Shown here: positions 45,526-56,970 of the stretch, piece after piece
Layout of the letters: each line of letters begins with the position of its first letter
How positions within the stretch are numbered: the first letter of the stretch is position 1
Assembly (NCBI GenBank): GCA_034359265.1
Contig: CP136897.1
Coordinates: 30,739,501-30,803,500 of the forward strand
Reading direction: 5' to 3'
Source of the DNA: Canna indica
Taxonomy: Eukaryota; Streptophyta; Magnoliopsida; Zingiberales; Cannaceae
DNA: 64,000 nt
Position numbers and translations under genes: made by a program
The notes under the pieces: generated by a model
Seen by the model: only the letters and a program-made list of their open reading frames with translations
Database searches by the model: none
What the model was told of the DNA's origin: nothing

Positions 45526-45633
45526 GGTGCAACACGAGGACTTCCCAGGGGGTCACCCATCCTAGTACTACTCTCGCCCAAGCACGCTTAAATTCAGAGT
45601 TCTGATGAGATCCGGTGCGTTAGTGCTGGTATG
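45526..45633 (-). pseudogene. 5S rRNA: Promoter-deleted 5S copy 100 (type A)
   Basis: G51U, C47U, C35U. The spacer to its left has a private change TTTTACGGG (45354-45362). Confidence 0.95.
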
Positions 45634-45837
45634 TTATTTCTCTTATTTATTTACAAATTTTAATTTTTCGGGTCGGTTGGTCGATCGAGTCGGCCGTAGA
45701 GGTTGCGGCGGGCCCCGCGCGGGCGATTCACAGCCAAATTTTATGTCGACGACGTCGTCCGTCCTTAACGTTTGGTTAGAAAGATTGGTAAAAAAAATGA
45801 TCTCGTCGTGCAATCAAAAATAGGTAGTAAAAAAAAA

Positions 45838-45954
45838 TGTGCAACATGAGGACTTCCCAAGGGGTCACCCATCCTAGTACTACTCTCGCCCAAGCACGCT
45901 TAACTTCGGAGTTCTGATGGGATCCGGTGCGTTAGTGCTGGTATGATCGCACCC
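45838..45954 (-). rRNA. 5S rRNA: 5S rRNA gene, copy 101
   Basis: C117A, G108A, C95U. Confidence 0.95.
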
Positions 45955-46322
45955 GTCATGCAATTCTGATCGTCGGCCAATAAGGGTGAGCGTCCGAGGG
46001 ATAGCTCGGGTTCATTTTCTTCGTCTCTTCGCGCGCCTTTTAGCGCCACGTGAAAAGCTGAAATCGGACAATAATGCACGGAGTTACGCCCGTTTTAAAC
46101 GAAAAATAATAATTGAAATGTTATATTTCTTATTTATTTACAAATTTTAATTTTTCGGATCGGTTGGTCGATTGAGCCGGCCGTAGAGGTTGCGGCGGGC
46201 CCTGCGCGGGCGATCGATAGCCAAATTTTATGTCGACGACGTCGTCCGTCCTTAACGTTTGGTTAGAAAGATTGGTAAAAAAAATGATCTCGTCGTGCAA
46301 TCAAATAGGTAGTAAAAAAAAA

Positions 46323-46439
46323 GGTGCAACACGAGGACTTCCCACGGGGTCACCCATCCTAGTACTACTCTCGCCCAAGCACGCTTAACTTAGGAGTTCT
46401 GATGGGATCCGGTGCGTTAGTGCTGGTATGATCGCACCC
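46323..46439 (-). rRNA. 5S rRNA: 5S rRNA gene, copy 102
   Basis: C95G, G48U. Confidence 0.95.
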
Positions 46440-46806
46440 ATGATGCAATTCTGATCGTCGGCTAATAAGGGTGAGCGTCCGAGGGATAGCTCGGGGTGAT
46501 TTTCTTCGTCTCTTCGCGCGCCTTTTAGCGCCACGTGAAAAGCTGAAATCGGACAATAATGCACGGAGTTACGCCCGTTTTAAACAAAAAATAATAATTG
46601 AAATGTTATATTTCTTATTTATTTACAAATTTAATTTTTCGGGTCGGTTGGTCGATCGGGCCGGCCGTAGAGTTTGCGGTGGGCCCCGCGCGGGCGATCG
46701 ACAGCCAAATTTTATGTCGACGACTTCTTCCGTCCTTAACGTTTGGTTAGAAAGATTGGTAAAAAAAATGATCTCGTCGTGCATTCAAATTGGTAGTAAA
46801 AAAAAA

Positions 46807-46923
46807 GGTGCAACACGAGGACTTCCCAGGGGGTCACCCATCAAAGTACTACTCTCGCCCAAGCACGCTTAACTTCGGAGTTCTGATGGGATCCGGTGCG
46901 TTAGTGCTGGTATGATTGCACTC
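46807..46923 (-). rRNA. 5S rRNA: 5S rRNA gene, copy 103
   Basis: G81U, A80U, G7A, G2A, as copy 90; closes HOR3. Sharing G7A shows that HOR2 and HOR3 are closer to each other than to HOR1. Confidence 0.95.
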
Positions 46924-47290
46924 GTGATGCAATTCTGATCGTCGGCTAATAAGGGTGAGCGTCCGAGGGATAGCTCGGGGTCATTTTCTTCGTCTCTTGG
47001 TGCGCCTTTTAGCGCCACGTGAAAAGCTGAAATCGGACAATAATGCACGGAGTTACGCCCGTTTTAAACGAAAAATAATAATTGAAATGTTATATTTCTT
47101 ATTTATTTACAAATTTAATTTTTCGGGTCGGTTGGTCGATCGAGCCGGCCGTAGAGTTTGCGGTGGGCCCCGCGCGGGCGATCGACAGCCAAATTTTATG
47201 TCGACGATGTCGTCCGTCCTTAACGTTTGGTTAGAAAGATTGGTAAAAAAAATGATCTCGTCGTGCAATCAAATTGGTAGTAAAAAAAAA

Positions 47291-47398
47291 GGTGCAACAC
47301 GAGGACTTCCCAGGGGGTCACCCATCCTAGTACTACTCTCGCCCAAGCACGCTTAAATTCAGAGTTCTGATGAGATCCGGTGCGTTAGTGCTGGTATG
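47291..47398 (-). pseudogene. 5S rRNA: Promoter-deleted 5S copy 104 (type A)
   Basis: HOR4 partner of copy 69. Confidence 0.95.
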
Positions 47399-47600
47399 TT
47401 ATTTCTCTTATTTATTTATAAATTTTAATTTTTCGGGTCGGTTGGTCGATCGAGCCGGCCGTAGAGGTTGCGGCAGGCCCCGCGCGGGCGATCCACAGCC
47501 AAATTTTATGTCGACGACGTCGTCCGTCCTTAACGTTTGGTTAGAAAGATTGGTAAAAAAAATGATCTCGTCGTGCAATCAAAAAGGTAGTAAAAAAAAA

Positions 47601-47717
47601 GGTGCAACACGAGGACTTCCCAAGGGGTCACCCATCCTAGTACTACTCTCGCCCAAGCACGCTTAACTTCGGAGTTCTGATGGGATCTGGTGCGTTAGTG
47701 CTGGTATGATCGCACCC
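47601..47717 (-). rRNA. 5S rRNA: 5S rRNA gene, copy 105
   Basis: C95U, G30A; lacks the C14A of its HOR partners. Confidence 0.95.
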
Positions 47718-48085
47718 GTCATTCACTTCTGATCGTCGGCTAATAAGGGTGAGCGTCCGAGGGATAGCTCGGGGTCATTTTCTTCGTCTCTTCGCGCACC
47801 TTTTAGCGCCACGTGAAAAGGTGAAATCGGACAATAATGCACGGAGTTACGCCCGTTTAAAACGAAAAATAATAATTGAAATGTTATATTTCTTATTTAT
47901 TTACAAATTTTAATTTTTCGGATCAGTTGGTTGATCGAGCCAGCCGTAGAGGTTGCGGCGGGCCCCGCGCGGGCGATCGACAGCCAAATTTTTTGTCGAC
48001 GACGTCGTCCGTCCTTAACGTTTGGTTAGAAAGATTGGTAAAAAAAATAATCTCGTCATGCAATCAAATGGGTAGTAAAAAAAAA

Positions 48086-48202
48086 GGTGCAACACGAGGA
48101 CTTCCCAGGGGGTCACCCATCCTAGTACTACCCTCGCCCAAGCACGCTTAACTTCAGAGTTCTGATGGGATCCGGTGCATTAGTGCTGGTATGATCGCAC
48201 CC
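48086..48202 (-). rRNA. 5S rRNA: 5S rRNA gene, copy 106
   Basis: A71G, C47U, C24U. Confidence 0.95.
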
Positions 48203-48570
48203 GTCATGCAATTCTGATCGTCGGCCAATAAGGGTGAGCGTCCGAGGGATAGCTCGGGTTCATTTTCTTCGTCTCTTCGCGCGCCTTTTAGCGCCACGTG
48301 AAAAGCTGAAATCGGACAATAATGCACGGAGTTACGCCCGTTTTAAACGAAAAATAATAATTGAAATGTTATATTTCTTATTTATTTACAAATTTTAATT
48401 TTTCGGATCGGTTGGTCGATTGAGCCGGCCGTAGAGGTTGCGGCGGGCCCTGCGCGGGCGATCGATAGCCAAATTTTATGTCGACGACGTCGTCCGTCCT
48501 TAACGTTTGGTTAGAAAGATTGGTAAAAAAAATGATCTCGTCGTGCAATCAAATAGGTAGTAAAAAAAAA

Positions 48571-48687
48571 GGTGCAACACGAGGACTTCCCACGGGGTCA
48601 CCCATCCTAGTACTACTCTCGCCCAAGCACGCTTAACTTAGGAGTTCTGATGGGATCCGGTGCGTTAGTGCTGGTATGATCGCACCC
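48571..48687 (-). rRNA. 5S rRNA: 5S rRNA gene, copy 107
   Basis: C95G, G48U. Confidence 0.95.
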
Positions 48688-49055
48688 ATGATGCAATTCT
48701 AATCGTCGGCTAATAAGGGTGAGCGTCCGAGGGATAGCTCGGGGTCATTTTCTTCGTCTCTTCGCGCGCCTTTTAGCGCCACGTGAAAAGCTGAAATCGG
48801 ACAATAATGCACGGAGTTACGCCCGTTTTAAACGAAAAATAATAATTGAAATGTTATATTTCTTATTTATTTACAAATTTAATTTTTCGGGTCGGTTGGT
48901 CGATCGGGCCGGCCGTAGAGTTTGCGGTGGGCCCCGCGCGGGCGATCGACAGCCAAATTTTATGTCGACGACTTCTTCCGTCCTTAACGTTTGGTTAGAA
49001 AGATTGGTAAAAAAAATGATCTCGTCGTGCATTCAAATTGGTAGTAAAAAAAAAA

Positions 49056-49163
49056 GGTGCAACACGAGGACTTCCCAGGGGGTCACCCATCCTAGTACTA
49101 CTCTCGCCCAAGCACGCTTAAATTCAGAGTTCTGATGAGATCCGGTGCGTTAGTGCTGGTATG
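49056..49163 (-). pseudogene. 5S rRNA: Promoter-deleted 5S copy 108 (type A)
   Basis: G51U, C47U, C35U. Confidence 0.95.
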
Positions 49164-49367
49164 TTATTTCTCTTATTTATTTACAAATTTTAATTTTTCG
49201 GGTCGGTTGGTCGATCGAGTCGGCCGTAGAGGTTGCGGCGGGCCCCGCGCGGGCGATTCACAGCCAAATTTTATGTCGACGACGTCGTCCGTCCTTAACG
49301 TTTGGTTAGAAAGATTGGTAAAAAAAATGATCTCGTCGTGCAATCAAAAATAGGTAGTAAAAAAAAA

Positions 49368-49484
49368 TGTGCAACATGAGGACTTCCCAAGGGGTCACCC
49401 ATCCTAGTACTACTCTCGCCCGAGCACGCTTAACTTCGGAGTTCTGATGGGATCCGGTGCGTTAGTGCTGGTATGATCGCACCC
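49368..49484 (-). rRNA. 5S rRNA: 5S rRNA gene, copy 109
   Basis: C117A, G108A, C95U, U63C. Confidence 0.95.
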
Positions 49485-49852
49485 GTCATGCACTTCTGAT
49501 CGTCGGCTAATAATGGTGAGCGTCCGAGGGATAGCTCGGGGTCATTTTCTTCGTCTCTTCGCGCACCTTTTAGCGCCACGTGAAAAGGTGAAATCGGACA
49601 ATAATGCACGGAGTTACGCCCGTTTAAAACGAAAAATAATAATTGAAATGTTATATTTCTTATTTATTTACAAATTTAATTTTTCGGGTCGGTTTGTCGA
49701 TCGGGCCGGCCGTAGAGTTTGCGGTGGGCCCCGCACGGGCGATCGACAGCCAAATTTTATGTCGACGACTTCTTCCGTCCTTAACGTTTGGTTAGAAAGA
49801 TTGGTAAAAAAAATGATCTCGTCGTGCATTCAAATTGGTAGTAAAAAAAAAA

Positions 49853-49960
49853 GGTGCAACACGAGGACTTCCCAGGGGGTCACCCATCCTAGTACTACTC
49901 TCGCCCAAGCACGCTTAAATTCAGAGTTCTGATGAGATCCGGTGCGTTAGTGCTGGTATG
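49853..49960 (-). pseudogene. 5S rRNA: Promoter-deleted 5S copy 110 (type A)
   Basis: G51U, C47U, C35U. Confidence 0.95.
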
Positions 49961-50164
49961 TTATTTCTCTTATTTATTTACAAATTTTAATTTTTCGGGT
50001 CGGTTGGTCGATCGAGTCGGCCGTAGAGGTTGCGGCGGGCCCCGCGCGGGCGATTCACAGCCAAATTTTATGTCGACGACGTCGTCCGTCCTTAACGTTT
50101 GGTTAGAAAGATTGGTAAAAAAAATGATCTCGTCGTGCAATCAAAAATAGGTAGTAAAAAAAAA

Positions 50165-50281
50165 TGTGCAACATGAGGACTTCCCAAGGGGTCACCCATC
50201 CTAGTACTACTCTCGCCCAAGCACGCTTAACTTCGGAGTTCTGATGGGATCCGGTGCGTTAGTGCTGGTATGATCGCACCC
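50165..50281 (-). rRNA. 5S rRNA: 5S rRNA gene, copy 111
   Basis: C117A, G108A, C95U. Confidence 0.95.
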
Positions 50282-50649
50282 GTCATGCACTTCTGATCGT
50301 CGGCTAATAATGGTGAGCGTCCGAGGGATAGCTCGGGGTCATTTTCTTCGTCTCTTCGCGCACCTTTTAGCGCCACGTGAAAAGGTGAAATCGGACAATA
50401 ATGCACGGAGTTACGCCCGTTTAAAACGAAAAATAATAATTGAAATGTTATATTTCTTATTTATTTATAAATTTTAATTTTTCGGATCGGTTGGTCGGTC
50501 GAGCCGGCCGTAGAGGTTGCAGCGGGCCCCGCGCGGGCGATCGACAGCCAAATTTTATGTCGACGACGTCGTCCGTCCTTAACGTTTGGTTAGAAAGATT
50601 GGTAAAAAAAATGATCTCGTCATGCAATCAAATAGGTAGTAAAAAAAAT

Positions 50650-50766
50650 GGTGCAACACGAGTACTTCCCAGGGGGTCACCCATACTAGTACTACTCTCG
50701 CCCAAGCACGCTTAACTTCGGAGTTCTGATGGGATCCAGTGCGTTAGTGCTGGTATGATCGCACCC
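50650..50766 (-). rRNA. 5S rRNA: 5S rRNA gene, copy 112
   Basis: C104A, G82U in box C, C29U; the left spacer has GGTCGGTCGAG. Confidence 0.95.
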
Positions 50767-51135
50767 ATCATGCAATTCTGATCGTCGGCTAATAAGGGTG
50801 AGCGTCCGAGGGATAGCTCGGGGTCATTTTCTTCGTCTCTTCGCGCGCCTTTTAGCGCCACGTGAAAAGCTGAAATCGGACAATAATGCACGGAGTTACG
50901 CCCGTTTTAAACGAAAAATAATAATTGAAATGTTATATTTCTTATTTATTTACAAATTTTAATTTTTCGGATCGGTTGGTCGATCGAGCCGGCCGTAGAG
51001 GTTGCGGCGGGCCCTGCGCGGGCGATCGACAGCCAAATTTTATGTCGACGACGTCGTCCGTCCTTAACGTTTGGTTAGAAAGATTGGTAAAAAAAATGAT
51101 CTCGTCGTGCAATCAAATAGGTAGTAAAAAAAAAA

Positions 51136-51252
51136 GGTGCAACACGAGGACTTCCCACGGGGTCACCCATCCTAGTACTACTCTCGCCCAAGCACGCTTA
51201 ACTTAGGAGTTCTGATGGGATCCGGTGCGTTAGTGCTGGTATGATCGCACCC
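51136..51252 (-). rRNA. 5S rRNA: 5S rRNA gene, copy 113
   Basis: C95G, G48U. Confidence 0.95.
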
Positions 51253-51620
51253 ATGATGCAATTTTGATCGTCGGCTAATAAGGGTGAGCGTCCGAGGGAT
51301 AGCTCGGGGTCATTTTCTTCGTCTCTTCGCGCGCCTTTTAGCGCCACGTGAAAAGCTAAAATCGGACAATAATGCACGGAGTTACGCCCGTTTTAAACGA
51401 AAAATAATAATTGAAATGTTATATTTCTTATTTATTTACAAATTTAATTTTTCGGGTCGGTTGGTCGATCGAGCCGGCCGTAGAGTTTACGGTGGGCCCC
51501 GCGCGGGCGATCGACAGCCAAATTTTATGTCGACGACGTCGTCCGTCCTTAACGTTTGGTTAGAAAGATTGGTAAAAAAAATGATCTCGTCGTGCAATCA
51601 AATTGGTAGTAAAAAAAAAA

Positions 51621-51728
51621 GGTGCAACACGAGGACTTCCCAGGGGGTCACCCATCCTAGTACTACTCTCGCCCAAGCACGCTTAAATTCAGAGTTCAGA
51701 TGAGATCCGGTGCGTTAGTGCTGGTATG
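51621..51728 (-). pseudogene. 5S rRNA: Promoter-deleted 5S copy 114 (type A)
   Basis: Lineage marks plus A40U. Directly followed by another truncated copy. Confidence 0.95.
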
Positions 51729-51886
51729 TTATTTCTCTTATTTATTTACAAATTTTAATTTTTCGGGTCGGTTGGTCGATCGAGCCGGCCGTAGAGGTTG
51801 CGGCGAGCCCCGCGCGGGCGATCCACAGCCAAATTTTATGTCGACGACGTCGTCCGTCCTTAACGTTTGGTTAGAAAGATTGGTAA

Positions 51887-51967
51887 AAAAAATGATCTCG
51901 TCATGCAATCAAATGGGTAGTAAAAAAATGATCTCGTCGTGCAATCAAATTGGTAGTAAAAAAAAAA
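51887..51967 (-). terminator. Tripled T-run region (about 36 bp duplication)
   Basis: The stretch between the two T-runs (ATGATCTCGTC...GGTAGT) is doubled, giving three T-runs after the gene. It also occurs left of the genes at 55189, 56507, 56854, 61216, 62530 and 62877. Confidence 0.85.
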
Positions 51968-52075
51968 GGTGCAACACGAGGACTTCCCAGGGGGTCACCC
52001 ATCCTAGTACTACTCTCGCCCAAGAAAGCTTAAATTCAGAGTTCTGATGAGATCCGGTGCGTTAGTGCTGGTATG
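51968..52075 (-). pseudogene. 5S rRNA: Promoter-deleted 5S copy 115 (type A)
   Basis: Lineage marks plus G60U and G58U in box A (CAAGAAAGC on the plus strand). Confidence 0.95.
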
Positions 52076-52277
52076 TTATTTCTCTTATTTATTTATAAAT
52101 TTTAATTTTTCGGGTCGGTTGGTCGATCGAGCCGGCCGTAGAGGTTGCGGCGGGCCCCGCGCGGGCGATCCACAGCCAAATTTTATGTCGACGACGTCGT
52201 CCGTCCTTAACGTTTGGTTAGAAAGATTGGTAAAAAAAATGATCTCGTCGTGCAATCAAATAGGTAGTAAAAAAAAA

Positions 52278-52394
52278 GGTGCAACACGAGGACTTCCCAG
52301 AGGGTCACCCATCCTAATACCACTCTCGCCCAAGCACGCTTAACTTCGGAGTTCTTATGGGATCCAGCGCGTTAGTGCTGGTATGATCGCACCC
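52278..52394 (-). rRNA. 5S rRNA: 5S rRNA gene, copy 116
   Basis: C94U, C78U, A74G, C39A, C29U, A27G. Confidence 0.94.
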
Positions 52395-52762
52395 ATCATG
52401 CAATTCTGATCGTCGGCTAATAAGGGTGAGCGTCCGAGGGATAGCTCGGGGTCATTTTCTTCGTCTCTTCGCGCACCTTTTAGCGCCACGTGAAAAGCTG
52501 AAATCGGACAATAATGCACGGAGTTACGCCCGTTTTAAACGAAAAATAATAATTGAAATGTTATATTTCTTATTTATTTACAAATTTAATTTTTCGGGTC
52601 GGTTGGTCGATCGGGCCGGCCGTAGAGTTTGCGGTGGGCCCCGCGCGGGCGATCGACAGCCAAATTTTATGTCGACGACTTCTTCCGTCCTTAACGTTTG
52701 GTTAGAAAGATTGGTAAAAAAAATGATCTCGTCGTGCATTCAAATTGGTAGTAAAAAAAAAA

Positions 52763-52870
52763 GGTGCAACACGAGGACTTCCCAGGGGGTCACCCATCCT
52801 AGTACTACTCTCGCCCAAGCACGCTTAAATTCAGAGTTCTGATGAGATCCGGTGCGTTAGTGCTGGTATG
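52763..52870 (-). pseudogene. 5S rRNA: Promoter-deleted 5S copy 117 (type A)
   Basis: G51U, C47U, C35U. Confidence 0.95.
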
Positions 52871-53074
52871 TTATTTCTCTTATTTATTTACAAATTTTAA
52901 TTTTTCGGGTCGGTTGGTCGATCGAGTCGGCCGTAGAGGTTGCGGCGGGCCCCGCGCGGGCGATTCACAGCCAAATTTTATGTCGACGACGTCGTCCGTC
53001 CTTAACGTTTGGTTAGAAAGATTGGTAAAAAAAATGATCTCGTCGTGCAATCAAAAATAGGTAGTAAAAAAAAA

Positions 53075-53191
53075 TGTGCAACATGAGGACTTCCCAAGGG
53101 GTCACCCATCCTAGTACTACTCTCGCCCGAGCACGCTTAACTTCGGAGTTCTGATGGGATCCGGTGCGTTAGTGCTGGTATGATCGCACCC
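53075..53191 (-). rRNA. 5S rRNA: 5S rRNA gene, copy 118
   Basis: C117A, G108A, C95U, U63C. Confidence 0.95.
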
Positions 53192-53559
53192 GTCATGCAC
53201 TTCTGATCGTCGGCTAATAATGGTGAGCGTCCGAGGGATAGCTCGGGGTCATTTTCTTCGTCTCTTCGCGCACCTTTTAGCGCCACGTGAAAAGGTGAAA
53301 TCGGACAATAATGCACGGAGTTACGCCCGTTTAAAACGAAAAATAATAATTGAAATGTTATATTTCTTATTTATTTACAAATTTAATTTTTCGGGTCGGT
53401 TTGTCGATCGGGCCGGCCGTAGAGTTTGCGGTGGGCCCCGCACGGGCGATCGACAGCCAAATTTTATGTCGACGACTTCTTCCGTCCTTAACGTTTGGTT
53501 AGAAAGATTGGTAAAAAAAATGATCTCGTCGTGCATTCAAATTGGTAGTAAAAAAAAAA

Positions 53560-53667
53560 GGTGCAACACGAGGACTTCCCAGGGGGTCACCCATCCTAGT
53601 ACTACTCTCGCCCAAGCACGCTTAAATTCAGAGTTCTGATGAGATCCGGTGCGTTAGTGCTGGTATG
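53560..53667 (-). pseudogene. 5S rRNA: Promoter-deleted 5S copy 119 (type A)
   Basis: G51U, C47U, C35U. Confidence 0.95.
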
Positions 53668-53871
53668 TTATTTCTCTTATTTATTTACAAATTTTAATTT
53701 TTCGGGTCGGTTGGTCGATCGAGTCGGCCGTAGAGGTTGCGGCGGGCCCCGCGCGGGCGATTCACAGCCAAATTTTATGTCGACGACGTCGTCCGTCCTT
53801 AACGTTTGGTTAGAAAGATTGGTAAAAAAAATGATCTCGTCGTGCAATCAAAAATAGGTAGTAAAAAAAAA

Positions 53872-53988
53872 TGTGCAACATGAGGACTTCCCAAGGGGTC
53901 ACCCATCCTAGTACTACTCTCGCCCAAGCACGCTTAACTTCGGAGTTCTGATGGGATCCGGTGCGTTAGTGCTGGTATGATCGCACCC
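53872..53988 (-). rRNA. 5S rRNA: 5S rRNA gene, copy 120
   Basis: C117A, G108A, C95U. Confidence 0.95.
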
Positions 53989-54356
53989 GTCATGCACTTC
54001 TGATCGTCGGCTAATAATGGTGAGCGTCCGAGGGATAGCTCGGGGTCATTTTCTTCGTCTCTTCGCGCACCTTTTAGCGCCACGTGAAAAGGTGAAATCG
54101 GACAATAATGCACGGAGTTACGCCCGTTTAAAACGAAAAATAATAATTGAAATGTTATATTTCTTATTTATTTATAAATTTTAATTTTTCGGATCGGTTG
54201 GTCGGTCGAGCCGGCCGTAGAGGTTGCAGCGGGCCCCGCGCGGGCGATCGACAGCCAAATTTTATGTCGACGACGTCGTCCGTCCTTAACGTTTGGTTAG
54301 AAAGATTGGTAAAAAAAATGATCTCGTCATGCAATCAAATAGGTAGTAAAAAAAAT

Positions 54357-54473
54357 GGTGCAACACGAGTACTTCCCAGGGGGTCACCCATACTAGTACT
54401 ACTCTCGCCCAAGCACGCTTAACTTCGGAGTTCTGATGGGATCCAGTGCGTTAGTGCTGGTATGATCGCACCC
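54357..54473 (-). rRNA. 5S rRNA: 5S rRNA gene, copy 121
   Basis: C104A, G82U, C29U; partner of copy 112. Confidence 0.95.
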
Positions 54474-54841
54474 ATCATGCAATTTTGATCGTCGGCTAAT
54501 AAGGGTGAGCGTCCGAGGGATAGCTCGGGGTCATTTTCTTCGTCTCTTCGCGCGCCTTTTAGCGCCACGTGAAAAGCTAAAATCGGACAATAATGCACGG
54601 AGTTACGCCCGTTTTAAACGAAAAATAATAATTGAAATGTTATATTTCTTATTTATTTACAAATTTAATTTTTCGGGTCGGTTGGTCGATCGAGCCGGCC
54701 GTAGAGTTTACGGTGGGCCCCGCGCGGGCGATCGACAGCCAAATTTTATGTCGACGACGTCGTCCGTCCTTAACGTTTGGTTAGAAAGATTGGTAAAAAA
54801 AATGATCTCGTCGTGCAATCAAATTGGTAGTAAAAAAAAAA

Positions 54842-54949
54842 GGTGCAACACGAGGACTTCCCAGGGGGTCACCCATCCTAGTACTACTCTCGCCCAAGCA
54901 CGCTTAAATTCAGAGTTCAGATGAGATCCGGTGCGTTAGTGCTGGTATG
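54842..54949 (-). pseudogene. 5S rRNA: Promoter-deleted 5S copy 122 (type A)
   Basis: Lineage marks plus A40U. Confidence 0.95.
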
Positions 54950-55188
54950 TTATTTCTCTTATTTATTTTCAAATTTTAATTTTTCGGGTCGGTTGGTCGA
55001 TCGAGCCGGCCGTAGAGGTTGCGGCGAGCCCCGCGCGGGCGATCCACAGCCAAATTTTATGTCGACGACGTCGTCCGTCCTTAACGTTTGGTTAGAAAGA
55101 TTGGTAAAAAAAATGATCTCGTCATGCAATCAAATGGGTAGTAAAAAAATGATCTCGTCGTGCAATCAAATTGGTAGTAAAAAAAAAA

Positions 55189-55296
55189 GGTGCAACACGA
55201 GGACTTCCCAGGGGGTCACCCATCCTAGTACTACTCTCGCCCAAGAAAGCTTAAATTCAGAGTTCTGATGAGATCCGGTGCGTTAGTGCTGGTATG
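55189..55296 (-). pseudogene. 5S rRNA: Promoter-deleted 5S copy 123 (type A)
   Basis: Lineage marks plus G60U, G58U; tripled T-run on its left. Confidence 0.95.
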
Positions 55297-55498
55297 TTAT
55301 TTCTCTTATTTATTTATAAATTTTAATTTTTCGGGTCGGTTGGTCGATCGAGCCGGCCGTAGAGGTTGCGGCGGGCCCCGCGCGGGCGATCCACAGCCAA
55401 ATTTTATGTCGACGACGTCGTCCGTCCTTAACGTTTGGTTAGAAAGATTGGTAAAAAAAATGATCTCGTCGTGCAATCAAATAGGTAGTAAAAAAAAA

Positions 55499-55615
55499 GG
55501 TGCAACACGAGGACTTCCCAGAGGGTCACCCATCCTAATACTACTCTCGCCCAAGCACGCTTAACTTCGGAGTTCTTATGGGATCCAGCGCGTTAGTGCT
55601 GGTATGATCGCACCC
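55499..55615 (-). rRNA. 5S rRNA: 5S rRNA gene, copy 124
   Basis: C94U, C78U, C39A, C29U, A27G. Confidence 0.95.
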
Positions 55616-55984
55616 ATCATGCAATTCTGATCGTCGGCTAATAAGGGTGAGCGTCCGAGGGATAGCTCGGGGTCATTTTCTTCGTCTCTTCGCGCACCTT
55701 TTAGCGCCACGTGAAAAGCTGAAATCGGACAATAATGCACGGAGTTACGCCCGTTTTAAACGAAAAATAATAATTGAAATGTTATATTTCTTATTTATTT
55801 ACAAATTTTAATTTTTCGGATCGGTTGGTCGATCGAGCCGGCCGTAGAGGTTGCGGCGGGCCCTGCGCGGGAGATCGACAGCCAAATTTTATGTCGACGA
55901 CATCGTCCGTCCTTAACGTTTGGTTAGAAAGATTGGTAAAAAAAATGATCTCGTCGTGCAATCAAATAGGTAGTAAAAAAAAAA

Positions 55985-56101
55985 GGTGCAACACGAGGAC
56001 TTCCCACGGGGTCACCCATCCTAGTACTACTCTCGCCCAAGCACGCTTAACTTAGGAGTTCTGATGGGATCCGGTGCGTTAGTGCTGGTATGATCGCACC
56101 C
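55985..56101 (-). rRNA. 5S rRNA: 5S rRNA gene, copy 125
   Basis: C95G, G48U. Confidence 0.95.
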
Positions 56102-56506
56102 ATGATGCAATTCTGATCGTCGGCTAATAAGGGTGAGCGTCCGAGGGCTAGCTCGGGGTGATTTTCTTCGTCTCTTCGCGCGCCTTTTAGCGCCACGTGA
56201 AAAGATGAAATCGGACAATGATGCACGAAGTTACGCCCGTTTTAAACGAAAAATAATAAATGAAATGTTATTTTTCTTATTTATTTACAAATTTTAATTT
56301 TTCGGGCCGGATGGTCGATCGAGCCGGCCGTAGAGGTTGTGGCGGGCCCCACGCGGGCGATCGACAGCCAAATTTTATGTCGACGACGTCGTCCGTCCTT
56401 AACGTTTGGTTAGAAAGATTGGTAAAAAAAATGATCTCGTCATGCAATCAAATGGGTAGTAAAAAAATGATCTCGTCGTGCAATCAAATTGGTAGTAAAA
56501 AAAAAA

Positions 56507-56614
56507 GGTGCAACACGAGGACTTCCCAGGGGGTCACCCATCTTAGTACTACTCTCGCCCAAGCACGCTTAAATTCAGAGTTCTGATGAGATCCGGTGCG
56601 TTAGTGCTGGTAAG
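56507..56614 (-). pseudogene. 5S rRNA: Promoter-deleted 5S copy 126 (type A)
   Basis: Lineage marks plus G81A; junction reads GTAAG instead of GTATG. Tripled T-run on its left. Confidence 0.94.
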
Positions 56615-56853
56615 TTATTTCTCTTATTTATTTATAAATTTTAATTTTTCGGGTCGGTTGGTCGATCGAGCCGGCCGTAGAGGTTGCGGCGGGCCCCGCG
56701 CGGGCGATCCACAACCAAATTTTATGTCGACGACGTCGTCCGTCCTTAACGTTTGGTTAGAAAGATTGGTAAAAAAAATGATCTCGTCATGCAATCAAAT
56801 GGGTAGTAAAAAAATGATCTCGTCGTGCAATCAAATTGGTAGTAAAAAAAAAA

Positions 56854-56970
56854 GGTGCAACACGAGGACTTCCCACGGGGTCACCCATCCTAGTACTACT
56901 CTCGCCCAAGCACGCTTAACTTAGGAGTTCTGATGGGATCCGGTGCATTAGTGCTGGTATGATCGCACCC
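56854..56970 (-). rRNA. 5S rRNA: 5S rRNA gene, copy 127
   Basis: C95G, G48U, C24U; full promoter, with the tripled T-run of the truncated lineage on its left, so the unit is a recombinant. Confidence 0.95.

Larger units (their letters stand above)
41437..46923. repeat. Higher-order repeat HOR3, 5,487 bp
   Basis: HOR2 order plus a 363 bp duplication that leaves a fused 5S copy at 43881: 5,124 + 363 = 5,487. Confidence 0.9.
46924..50281. repeat. Higher-order repeat HOR4, partial
   Basis: Same start as HOR1-3 (T F F F T F T F), then the order breaks and the mosaic part of the array begins at about 50.4 kb. Confidence 0.88.
48719..50766. repeat. Mosaic block X, first copy
   Basis: Genes T F T F F (copies 108-112). 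Repeated at 52426-54473 at an offset of 3,707 bp. Confidence 0.85.
51284..52394. repeat. Mosaic block Z, first copy
   Basis: Genes T T F (copies 114-116); repeated at about 54505-55615 (offset 3,221 bp) and, for copies 115-116 and most of 114, at 60.9-61.6 kb. Confidence 0.85.
52426..54473. repeat. Mosaic block X, second copy
   Basis: Copies 117-121, matching 108-112 in gene types and spacer marks. Confidence 0.85.
54505..55615. repeat. Mosaic block Z, second copy
   Basis: Copies 122-124; follows block X directly, without the unit (copy 113) that separates them at 51 kb. Confidence 0.85.

Noticed and set aside
36680..46923. Near-identical HOR blocks as an assembly artefact
   Set aside because: Blocks differ by specific substitutions (G7A, G30A, C14A, U63C, TTTTACGGG at 45354) and by 797 and 363 bp steps, so they are not simple copies of one contig; raw reads would still be needed to be certain.
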